In this document: one piece after another, positions 44,359 through 51,327 of the stretch
How positions within the stretch are numbered: position 1 is the first letter of the stretch
Layout of the letters: the number at the start of each line of letters is the position of its first letter
Source: Lachnospiraceae bacterium MD308
Lineage (GTDB): Bacteria; Bacillota; Clostridia; Lachnospirales; Lachnospiraceae
Direction: 5' to 3'
NCBI GenBank assembly: GCA_000403475.2
Contig: KE159795.1
Coordinates: 1,178,983 to 1,242,982, forward strand
Length of the DNA stretch: 64,000 nucleotides
The notes under the pieces: generated by a model
What the model saw: only the letters and a program-made list of their open reading frames with translations
Told to the model about the DNA's origin: nothing
The model's database searches: none
Made by a program: the position numbers and the translations under genes

Positions 44359-44470
44359 GCGGGCACTTCGTGACCTTGGGTCACTCAGTCGCGGGTGCCC
44401 CGCGACTATTCCCGAGTTGATTTTCCTGCTTGTGCAAGCACAGCAGGAAAATCAACTCGGGAATGCCCGC
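44359..44470. repeat. Nested palindromic element between the T-box and trpX
   Basis: Outer GCGGGCA (44359-44365) pairs with TGCCCGC (44464-44470). Inside are GTGACC/GGTCAC and a second hairpin with 23-bp perfect arms (ATTCCCGAGTTGATTTTCC... and complement) around 44408-44464. Looks like an inserted REP/MITE-like unit. Confidence 0.75.
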
Positions 44471-44486
44471 AATCTCTACCACGCGC

Positions 44487-44760
44487 AAAAACCGCCTCAA
44501 ACCTTACGGTTTGAGACGGTAATATATACTCATATTATCGCGGTACCACTCAAATTGACAAAATGTCCACTCTCTCATGTACTAACATACACTCCTGATT
44601 GATAACGGGTTCGGTTCCCGACAAGCCATATTCTCTATATAGATTTCCGGCTGCCCTCGAAAGTCCATTCGCCTGTTCGCTCCATACGGCAATTCCACCA
44701 TCTGCCGCTCTCTGTGATCTTGCACAACAGATTACTACTCTTTCTCAACGGTTTCTAATA
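44487..44760 (-). promoter_or_regulatory. tRNA-Trp T-box leader
   Basis: Reads as a T-box on the minus strand: AG-bulge/distal region (GAGAGCGGCAGATGGTGGAA), specifier region GAATGGACTTTCGAGG with probable codon UGG at 44665-44667, the antiterminator T-box bases TGGTACCGCG at 44539-44548, and a terminator hairpin CCGTCTCAAACC/GGTTTGAGGCGG plus TTTTT at 44487-44519. Low charged tRNA-Trp should favour read-through into trpX. Confidence 0.88.
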
Positions 44761-44772
44761 TTTATGATATTC

Positions 44773-44801
44773 ACTTTAATTCATTGGCGTGCATTTGTCA
44801 A
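44773..44801 (-). promoter_or_regulatory. Promoter of the T-box/trpXYZ transcript
   Basis: TTGACA (44796-44801), 17-bp spacer, TAAAGT (44773-44778) on the minus strand. Confidence 0.75.
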
Positions 44802-44822
44802 GAACTTTTTTATTCCAGTTTG

Positions 44823-45764
44823 TCAGCGGATGTGTTCCGCACCTTCAAAATTGCTCTCTGCCACAATGTAATGCGGCCTGTGTTTTGTCTCTGTATAAAT
44901 TTTGGCAATGTACTGTCCCATAATTCCCAAACAAAACAAATGAATCCCTCCGATAAACAATATTACACAGATGAGGGATGCCCATCCTGCGACAGGATCT
45001 CCGAAAGCAATCCTCCTGATAACAATAAACAGCAGCATGAAAAATGATATTCCAGTCATGCCGATTCCAAACCATGATGCTATACTCAGCGGAATATGGG
45101 AAAAATTAATAATTCCGTCCAAGGCATATTGGACAAGCTTCCAAAAATTCCATTTCGACTGGCCGGCGGCGCGTTCAGTATTTTTGTATGGTATCCAACA
45201 GGTACGGAATCCTACCCATCCGAAAATTCCCTTTGTAAAGCGATTATATTCTCCAAGAGAAATAACAGCGTCCGTCATCTCACGCCGCATTAGCCGGAAA
45301 TCACGTGCTCCCTCTACAATATCCACATTAGATATTTTATTTATCAGTTTATAAAACTTGTGTGCAAACCAACTTCTGATCGGCGGTTCTCCTTCTCTGT
45401 CGGCCCGCCTTGTGGCAACACTGTCATAATCGCCTTCCTGCAGAATGCGCAGCATCTCCGGAAGAAGGGACGGCGGATCCTGCAAATCAACATCCATAAT
45501 AGCCGTATAGTCTCCGTGTGCGTTGCGCAGTCCGGCATACATGGCGGCCTCTTTTCCGAAATTTCTGGAAAATGACAGATAGCAGACATGGCTGTCCGTT
45601 TCTCCCAGTTCTTTTAAAATTTTAAGTGTATCATCCGAAGAACCGTCGTCTACAAACAGCAGTTCATATGGACAATTCATTTTTTCTAAAACAGCGACCG
45701 TCTCTCTATAAAATACCGGAAGTACGTCCTGCTCGTTAAAACATGGTACAATTAATGTTATCAT
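44823..45764 (-). CDS. Family 2 glycosyltransferase with C-terminal membrane segments (GtrB/DPM1-like)
   Basis: 313 residues from the ATG at 45762-45764, preceded by AGGACGG. GT-A fold with LIVPCFNEQDVLP, FVDDGSSDDT, the IMDVDLQDPP metal-binding motif and the ARDFRLMRR region, then two membrane segments near the C-terminus. It resembles GtrB/DPM1 enzymes that make undecaprenyl-phosphate-sugar at the cytoplasmic face. It lies 58 bp after the GtrII-type gene, so it probably supplies the lipid-linked sugar for it and shares its invertible promoter. Confidence 0.88.
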   Translation of the reverse strand: MITLIVPCFNEQDVLPVFYRETVAVLEKMNCPYELLFVDDGSSDDTLKILKELGETDSHVCYLSFSRNFGKEAAMYAGLRNAHGDYTAIMDVDLQDPPSLLPEMLRILQEGDYDSVATRRADREGEPPIRSWFAHKFYKLINKISNVDIVEGARDFRLMRREMTDAVISLGEYNRFTKGIFGWVGFRTCWIPYKNTERAAGQSKWNFWKLVQYALDGIINFSHIPLSIASWFGIGMTGISFFMLLFIVIRRIAFGDPVAGWASLICVILFIGGIHLFCLGIMGQYIAKIYTETKHRPHYIVAESNFEGAEHIR

Positions 45765-45822
45765 ATGCATCCGTCCTGTCTGTTCTCCGCAGGCGGCAAA
45801 GCACACCTGCGCGTATAATTGA

Positions 45823-47313
45823 CTATTTTAATTCCACCAGGTAGTTGTCCCCGGAGCCTTTTAAAGTGAAAAACATCGTATCCTTTATAACTGGCAGATT
45901 ACACGTCTTAAGATCCACGGATGAATCATGTCGGATATTTTTCAGACCATAATAATTATAGAATTTGTAACCTCCCCAATGCCACTCTTCTTTGAATGTA
46001 ACCGGAATGAGCCGACTCAATATACCATACCTTGACATTACGCCTGTCAAGGAAGGCGCGTAACCAATTGAACCGGCTATCTGCACATTTTTCACATTCC
46101 CCTGGGTGAGCTGATTCATTTCATTCAGCTCCTCAATCACAAGCATTGTCCTGTACTCTGTGTACTCCTTTTGAACCGAAAGGGCGTTTCCGTATGTGAA
46201 AGAGAATACGAAGAATGTCCAGCTTAACACTGCCATTACCAGCTTAACCGGCGCAAATCCCATATCCACCGCATAGACACTGATGACCGCAAGGAATACG
46301 CCAACTCCAAACATAGCCCTTGGCGCAAATAATGGTTTCGCAAGCATGGAATAGACACCAAAACTAATCAGGCTCATTGCTGCAAGCGAGCAACATGTAA
46401 CAAGAAGCGCCAATACCTTCTGCTGCTTGGAATGGTACACCATAGCAGCAACAAAAAAAATGCCGATCAAGAAAATCAGGATTTTCCAAAACATTGTAAA
46501 ATCCGAACGGACATAAGATAAGTATTGTTGCAAATTCCGCATAACAGACGGCAGAAACTGCTCTGAGGAAGGTACGGAGCTTGAAACATAGCCATCCACC
46601 GGCTTCATTATACGAATACGGAAGACAATCATTCCGTACACATATGCCAAAACGGCAGCCAGAAGAAATTTTCCAATTTCCTGCAGCTTTTGCGCCGCAT
46701 TCCATTTCTGAAGGCATAGAAAAATTGTCAGCACCGGAAAAATACCAGACGCGGCCTGGTAAGTCATGCAGACAGTCAAAATGCTGAATACAGAAACAAC
46801 AAAAAAGACAGGATACCGATATCTGCCTCTGAAAGCAAGAAATGGGACAACAGAAGCAAGAATCGACAGAGCCATATAGGGAGCATCATATTTATATGAC
46901 AGACATTCTAAGAAATACGGGGAAATTCCCAGAGGAATTACCGCTGCCAACGTCCAAAAAGAAACATTCGTGCGCCCTGTAATAATATAGATCATAATCA
47001 CCCCTGTTAAAGAAAGCAGCAGTATGGCAATAATTTGAGGCAACGGTGAAATTTCAGATAAAAAGCTGTCAGTGTGTATAAAAAAAGACAAAAAATCAGA
47101 CAAATGTCTGCTGAAATTAGACCATCCGGTGTATCCTGCGTTGGCTCTGCCCATATCGTCTATGTAGTTAACATTTGCACGTAAAAGAGCAAATATGGCG
47201 ACAAGATGAATTGCAAAAAGACATATAAACGGTTTTTTTATAGAGCGCAGCCAATCAAAAATCCCACAGCATAACGTAGAGACTGCTCTCTTTAGATGCA
47301 TTAATCTATTCAA
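45823..47313 (-). CDS. GtrII-type membrane glucosyltransferase
   Basis: 496 residues, 9-11 membrane segments. N-terminal exposed motif NYIDDMGRANAGYTGWSNFSRHLSD is typical of the GtrII family (phage-type O-antigen glucosylation and related surface modification). It starts with TTG at 47313, spaced about 11 bases from AAGGAG; an ATG four codons in is possible. It would transfer sugar from a lipid carrier onto an extracellular polymer. The invertible promoter segment lies 65 bp upstream. Confidence 0.82.
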   Translation of the reverse strand: MNRLMHLKRAVSTLCCGIFDWLRSIKKPFICLFAIHLVAIFALLRANVNYIDDMGRANAGYTGWSNFSRHLSDFLSFFIHTDSFLSEISPLPQIIAILLLSLTGVIMIYIITGRTNVSFWTLAAVIPLGISPYFLECLSYKYDAPYMALSILASVVPFLAFRGRYRYPVFFVVSVFSILTVCMTYQAASGIFPVLTIFLCLQKWNAAQKLQEIGKFLLAAVLAYVYGMIVFRIRIMKPVDGYVSSSVPSSEQFLPSVMRNLQQYLSYVRSDFTMFWKILIFLIGIFFVAAMVYHSKQQKVLALLVTCCSLAAMSLISFGVYSMLAKPLFAPRAMFGVGVFLAVISVYAVDMGFAPVKLVMAVLSWTFFVFSFTYGNALSVQKEYTEYRTMLVIEELNEMNQLTQGNVKNVQIAGSIGYAPSLTGVMSRYGILSRLIPVTFKEEWHWGGYKFYNYYGLKNIRHDSSVDLKTCNLPVIKDTMFFTLKGSGDNYLVELK

Positions 47314-47347
47314 AGAATTTCACACTCCTTCATTTTTGCTGCTTCAC

Positions 47348-47377
47348 AGATAACATTTTATTATGAATTGTTATCTA
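47348..47377. repeat. Left inverted repeat of the invertible promoter
   Basis: 30 bp, exact reverse complement of 47569-47598. Within it, 8-bp arms AGATAACA and TGTTATCT flank a 13-base centre, the shape of a tyrosine-recombinase core site. Confidence 0.95.
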
Positions 47378-47568
47378 AAAAAATTCTGGCAGCACATAAT
47401 ATTAAAAATAACGTCTGCTACCATTCTATTCACTTTTTTATAAATTTGCAACCTTTATCGAAACTTTGTGCATATTGCACAAAAAAATCAAGTGTCAATC
47501 TATTTTGAGAAAACTAATAGTTATTTTTTTCTATTCGTTGATTTCACCGATGTCAACTAGAAAGAACA
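47378..47568 (-). promoter_or_regulatory. Invertible promoter segment (ON orientation in this sequence)
   Basis: 191 bp, AT-rich, between perfect 30-bp inverted repeats. On the minus strand, toward the GtrII-type gene, it carries two sigma-A-like promoters: TTGCAA-17-TAGAAT (-35 at 47446-47451, -10 at 47423-47428) and TTGACA-17-TAGAAA (-35 at 47551-47556, -10 at 47528-47533). A further TTGACA is at 47493-47498. No comparable promoter is seen on the plus strand. A dyad (47465-47483) lies between the two promoters. In the inverted state they would point at the 3' end of the recombinase gene. Confidence 0.88.
47465..47483. promoter_or_regulatory. Operator-like dyad inside the switch
   Basis: TTTGTGCA-TAT-TGCACAAA: perfect 8-bp arms, 13 bp upstream of the proximal -35. 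Possible binding site for an activator or repressor. Confidence 0.55.
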
Positions 47569-47598
47569 TAGATAACAATTCATAATAAAATGTTATCT
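47569..47598. repeat. Right inverted repeat of the invertible promoter
   Basis: Exact reverse complement of 47348-47377, 20 bp beyond the 3' end of the recombinase gene. The repeated AGATAACA/TGTTATCT arms are the probable recombinase binding sites. Confidence 0.95.
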
Positions 47599-47618
47599 AC
47601 AATCCACTGTAATATATT

Positions 47619-48197
47619 TTATAGGTTTAAAGATTTAAATAAATCATCCCGGTCATCCTGGCAGATTGAAAGATATCGTTTTGTAATTTCAATACTGGAA
47701 TGGTTATAAATATTCATAATAAGTGCGGAAGGAGTTCCCATTTTCCAGGCATGGTATCCGAATGTTTTCCGGAGAGAGTGGCAGCTAATATTCCCCTCAA
47801 CATGAACGGCATCGGCAGCATTCTTTATAATATGATAAGCACGATTACGTGAAAGCGGAGCATGCCGGTTTTTATTACTGCTGAAAATATATTCGTCTTC
47901 TGTCTGAAGCGGCCGGTTCTTTTTCAGCAGCTTTAAAGCAGAAATACAATTCGTATTTAAAGCTATAATGACCTGTTTATTGGTCTTGCGCTCGATAATC
48001 CGGACATGGCTTTTATAAGCATGTGTCTGAGTATTGTATACATCTTCCCATTTTAAATGCAGCAAATCGCTGATGCGAAGAGCCGTATTGATGCCGGTTA
48101 CAAACAAGGCGTAATCCCGGTAATTTTTATCTTCCAGAAAATAAGATTTCATTTTTTCAATTTCTTTTCTGCTTCTAATCGGTGTTGTCTGCATCAT
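47619..48197 (-). CDS. Small tyrosine recombinase (DNA invertase of the promoter switch)
   Basis: 192 residues, catalytic-domain-only size like FimB/FimE. Active-site residues are visible: Arg in TALRISDLLHLKW, Lys in the beta-hairpin (ERKTNKQV), HSLRKTFGYHAW, and NHSSIEITKRYLS with the nucleophilic Tyr. No arm-binding N-terminal domain or other phage genes. The gene ends 21 bp from the right inverted repeat and is transcribed toward the switch. It is the probable recombinase that flips 47378-47568; a Fim/RecV-type phase-variation role is inferred from this layout. Confidence 0.9.
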   Translation of the reverse strand: MMQTTPIRSRKEIEKMKSYFLEDKNYRDYALFVTGINTALRISDLLHLKWEDVYNTQTHAYKSHVRIIERKTNKQVIIALNTNCISALKLLKKNRPLQTEDEYIFSSNKNRHAPLSRNRAYHIIKNAADAVHVEGNISCHSLRKTFGYHAWKMGTPSALIMNIYNHSSIEITKRYLSICQDDRDDLFKSLNL

Positions 48198-48221
48198 TTA
48201 CCTCCGTTTTCCATATTAAAA

Positions 48222-48286
48222 TAGCACCTATTCTTTGGCACAATAAGATTACCACATCAAATAAACCAAATACAGAAGAGGTGCTA
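48222..48286 (-). other. Hairpin leader upstream of the recombinase gene
   Basis: On the minus strand, TAGCACCTCTTCT pairs with AGAATAGGTGCTA with one mismatch (outer arms 48222-48229 and 48279-48286), followed by TTTTAATATGG, shortly before the recombinase start. It resembles an attenuator-like leader. Confidence 0.45.
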
Positions 48287-48406
48287 CTCATATGATAAAC
48301 TAAATGAATACAAATGAACATACCCTAATTCAAAAATATTTTATAATTGATTTTACAGATATAAAAAAGCTATAATATACATAACAAAGGTAAGGGGGGA
48401 CCAATC

Positions 48407-48502
48407 TTGGACAAATCACGGGGGACTATTGAAATTCATCTGGAAGAATTGCTTAAGGAAGCAGGACTAAGCAAAAATAAGTTCTGCCAGAGAGCGGGCT
48501 AA
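48407..48502 (+). pseudogene. Truncated XRE-type helix-turn-helix gene
   Basis: A TTG-started frame of 31 codons after a good GGGGGG site and a TTGATT-18-TATAAT promoter. It encodes the first part of a Cro/C1-type HTH (IEIHLEELLKEAGLSKNKFC) and stops early, at QRAG, where family members continue for about 35 more residues. Most likely a nonsense or deletion remnant. Confidence 0.55.
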
Positions 48503-48542
48503 AAAGAACAACGCCCCATAATAATCAAAAAATGTACTAATA

Positions 48543-48989
48543 TTACTTCACTAATTGTAAATACAGTTCTTCTTCAATACAACAATATTCTTCATGAGTG
48601 ATCGTATAGCACACCACCTCCCCGTCTTTTATAAATGCCGGGTCTTCGAGTGTTATCCCCAGATTCTCGTCCGTTTGTTCAAAATCAAATATATTTTCTT
48701 TCTTCCAAAAAAAGTCATATAAAAAATAATCTTTTTTCAAAACAATTAAATGATTTACCTCATCAAATCCGCCTGTAATCGGTCTGTCAATCGCAGTGTA
48801 AATAACATTTTCACTTAAAAAGGACCAAATACTATTATTAAACTCTTCAATATTATCCAAAAAAGGGCTTACAGTAAAACATACTTTGTCCGTATGTTTC
48901 ATTACCAACTTGATAAATTCCTGGTATTCTTTGCGGTTTTTCATTTCTAAATACAAATATTTAGTATTTTTTATATTTACATTTTTCAT
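48543..48989 (-). CDS. Hypothetical protein
   Basis: 148 residues, acidic, soluble, aromatic-rich (for example KKDYFLYDFFWKKENIFDFE), no signal or membrane segment. Not recognised. It lies 6 bp after the cupin regulator gene and is probably co-transcribed with it. Codon use and AT content match the lower-GC neighbours. Confidence 0.6.
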   Translation of the reverse strand: MKNVNIKNTKYLYLEMKNRKEYQEFIKLVMKHTDKVCFTVSPFLDNIEEFNNSIWSFLSENVIYTAIDRPITGGFDEVNHLIVLKKDYFLYDFFWKKENIFDFEQTDENLGITLEDPAFIKDGEVVCYTITHEEYCCIEEELYLQLVK

Positions 48990-48995
48990 AACGAT

Positions 48996-49541
48996 TTAAT
49001 CCATATTGGTCTTAACGCAATATAACACCGCGTCTCCGTTCGACACTTTTCGGTATTTGTGAGGCATATTGGCACGGATGTAAACAGTATCCCCGGGACT
49101 TAGAACATATTCTTTATTCTCTAACGTGACCACGAAATTTCCTTTTTCGATGATCAGAAGCTCATCGCAGGTATGCCCATAAGAAACTTCTTCTCCGTAA
49201 TAATCTTTGTCTACCGTCAATACAGAGCCTTTGAGCTGCTGCCTGGAATCTGTGATCATCCTGTATTGTACCCTGTGAGAATCCCTGAATATGAGCTTCC
49301 GTTCATCTTTACGTACAATCGGGTTAAACGACATCGTGTCATTCAGCAGTTGTATAAAATCAATTTCCAATGCCGTACACACTGTCTCAAGGCTTTTTAC
49401 AGTCGGGCTTGTGACCCCATGTTCCATATTGCTTAAGCAGCTTACCGAAATGCCTGTCCTGACAGAAAGTTCATGCAGCGTAACGCCGGCGTTCTTGCGC
49501 GCCAGATTTAGTTTATTCCCAATCGCACTGTAATTTCCCAC
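48996..49541 (-). CDS. XRE/cupin transcriptional regulator
   Basis: 181 residues. N-terminal XRE helix-turn-helix (LNLARKNAGVTLHELSVRTGISVSCLSNMEHG) and C-terminal single cupin domain (LIIEKGNFVVTLENKEYVLSPGDTVYIRANMPHKY). Such regulators bind a small molecule through the cupin. It is at the end of the glycyl-radical gene set and probably regulates it. Confidence 0.93.
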   Translation of the reverse strand: MGNYSAIGNKLNLARKNAGVTLHELSVRTGISVSCLSNMEHGVTSPTVKSLETVCTALEIDFIQLLNDTMSFNPIVRKDERKLIFRDSHRVQYRMITDSRQQLKGSVLTVDKDYYGEEVSYGHTCDELLIIEKGNFVVTLENKEYVLSPGDTVYIRANMPHKYRKVSNGDAVLYCVKTNMD

Positions 49542-49559
49542 GTATTTCCTCCTGACTTA

Positions 49560-50360
49560 TCACTTATCTTCACTATATGTAAAACACCTGGTAATGGACC
49601 ATCCTCCGTCTACAAGGAAAGTCTGGCCTGTAGTAAATTTCCCTGCTTCGCTCATAAGATAGATTGCAAGCCCAAGATAATCTTCCGCCTCGGACATTCT
49701 TCCCATTGGCACCTGGCCGATTGCGGCATCAAGGTAAGATTGCGGACGCTGCGCCATCATCGGGGTATTGATCCATATAGGAGCCACGCCATTCACAGTG
49801 ACGCCTGATGGTGCGAGACGAACAGCAAAAAATTTCGTGGCCTGTGCAACACCGCTTTTTCCGACACCGTATCCCATTGCGTCAATGGCATTGACGGACA
49901 GGCAGTCAATACTGTTGTAATTCAAAATGCTGCCTGAACCTTGCTTTTCCATTACTTTTCCCACTTCCTGATTCAAAAATATCGTTCCAAGCAAATCGTC
50001 ATTAAGGATTTTGCGTAGTTCCTCCTCCGCAAAAGTCATGGTATCCTCTACGTGACATCCGGCTGCGGTGTGGATGCACCCGTCGATACGGCCGTATTCC
50101 TCGGCAATCCATGCAACTTTCTCAATGATATCCTTATGGTCGGCAATATCCATCTGGATTCCTTCTATGGTAAGCCCTTCTTCCTTCAGCGTCTTCTTAA
50201 GCCTGTCTACCTTGTCCATATTGCGGGATGCAACAATCACCTTGCTTCCGTTTCCTGCAAAGCAGCGCGCGTTTACCGAACCGGTTCCCCCTGCTCCCGT
50301 AATCAGAATTACCTTATCCTTTACGCTGAACATATTTTCGATTCTTAAGCTGTCATTCAT
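49560..50360 (-). CDS. Short-chain dehydrogenase/reductase of the glycyl-radical operon
   Basis: 266 residues. ILITGAGGTGSVNA cofactor loop, NADP- or NAD-binding ASRNMDK, active-site Ser in NYNSIDCLS and YGVGKSGVA. It probably oxidises or reduces the substrate or product of the glycyl-radical enzyme, for example a keto or hydroxy acid or sulfonate. The reaction is not determinable. Confidence 0.9.
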   Translation of the reverse strand: MNDSLRIENMFSVKDKVILITGAGGTGSVNARCFAGNGSKVIVASRNMDKVDRLKKTLKEEGLTIEGIQMDIADHKDIIEKVAWIAEEYGRIDGCIHTAAGCHVEDTMTFAEEELRKILNDDLLGTIFLNQEVGKVMEKQGSGSILNYNSIDCLSVNAIDAMGYGVGKSGVAQATKFFAVRLAPSGVTVNGVAPIWINTPMMAQRPQSYLDAAIGQVPMGRMSEAEDYLGLAIYLMSEAGKFTTGQTFLVDGGWSITRCFTYSEDK

Positions 50361-50394
50361 ATTATACCTCCTTATATTCTGAAATGGTATCCTT

Positions 50395-51324
50395 TTATAT
50401 ATTTTCTCCTGTTACATATGCTTTCATACCGTGTTGTTCGAATATGGTTTTTATCCATTCAATCCGTTCATGGTCAGGCGGAACAAACCGGTACTCTCTC
50501 TCCCCCAGCCCTCTTCTCTTGGCATTGCCGAGATCATGATATGGTATCAGAGTTACTTCCGATAATCCGTATTGTTTGTAGAACACCGCCGTCTTCATGA
50601 TTATCTCATCCGTATCATTTACTCCTGAAACCAGCGGCATCCTCATCTGTATCTTGCTGCGTATATCCGGAATAGCCGCCAGCCTTATCAGGTTATCCAA
50701 TATAAGTGCATTGCTCTTTCCGGTATACTCCATGTGAATATCGTTATCGATGGATTTCATATCATATAAAATCATCTGCGCGTCATCCGCCAGCGTAAAA
50801 AGTGTCTCGTAATCGCCGTATCCGCTTGTGTCAATCACATAAGGGATTTCATGTCTTTTACATTCCATGGAGATGCGGACTGCGAATTCCGGGCAAGACA
50901 GTATCTCGCCGCCGCTTAAGGTCACTCCGCCTCCTGATTTATCGTAAAATTCTTTATCCTGCAAAATCACCCGCATCACTTCTTCTATGGTCATAGGTTC
51001 AGCGGACATCCTAAGTGCTTTTGAATAACAATAATCCACGCAGAGCTTACATAAGTTACATCGCTCCCTGTCAATGACTATCTTCCCACCATCCCTGACG
51101 ATGACATGCCGCGGACATTTTTCTGCACATGCCCCGCACCCGATGCATCTATTGGCGCTGTAGATAATCTGATTCCGGCTGTCTGTCAGTTCCGGATTAT
51201 GGCACCACCTGCACCTGAGCGGGCATCCCTTTACAAATATACTTGTGCGGATGCCCGGCCCGTCAGATGTTGAAAATTTCTGGATGCCCCCGATCTCATA
51301 AATCCTGTCCATCATTTCCCCCAT
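50395..51324 (-). CDS. Glycyl-radical-enzyme activating protein (radical SAM)
   Basis: 309 residues. Radical SAM cysteines C34, C38 and C41 (GCPLRCRWC), followed by two ferredoxin-like clusters ([23 protein letters not shown]), typical for activases of dehydratase/lyase-type glycyl-radical enzymes. It would abstract H from Gly762 of the neighbouring enzyme, using SAM. It starts 3 bp after the enzyme gene; an ATG four codons in (51312) has better SD spacing. Confidence 0.92.
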   Translation of the reverse strand: MGEMMDRIYEIGGIQKFSTSDGPGIRTSIFVKGCPLRCRWCHNPELTDSRNQIIYSANRCIGCGACAEKCPRHVIVRDGGKIVIDRERCNLCKLCVDYCYSKALRMSAEPMTIEEVMRVILQDKEFYDKSGGGVTLSGGEILSCPEFAVRISMECKRHEIPYVIDTSGYGDYETLFTLADDAQMILYDMKSIDNDIHMEYTGKSNALILDNLIRLAAIPDIRSKIQMRMPLVSGVNDTDEIIMKTAVFYKQYGLSEVTLIPYHDLGNAKRRGLGEREYRFVPPDHERIEWIKTIFEQHGMKAYVTGENI

Positions 51325-51327
51325 GTC

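Noticed and set aside
44590-44760. tRNA-like element
   Set aside because: Explained by the T-box stem I and specifier region; no cloverleaf was found.
47465-47483. Terminator inside the switch
   Set aside because: The stem is not followed by a T-run in the direction that reads into the neighbouring genes; more like an operator.
47619-48197. Prophage or genomic-island integrase
   Set aside because: Catalytic-domain-only size, no phage genes or tRNA target nearby, and perfect inverted repeats beside a promoter fit an invertase better.
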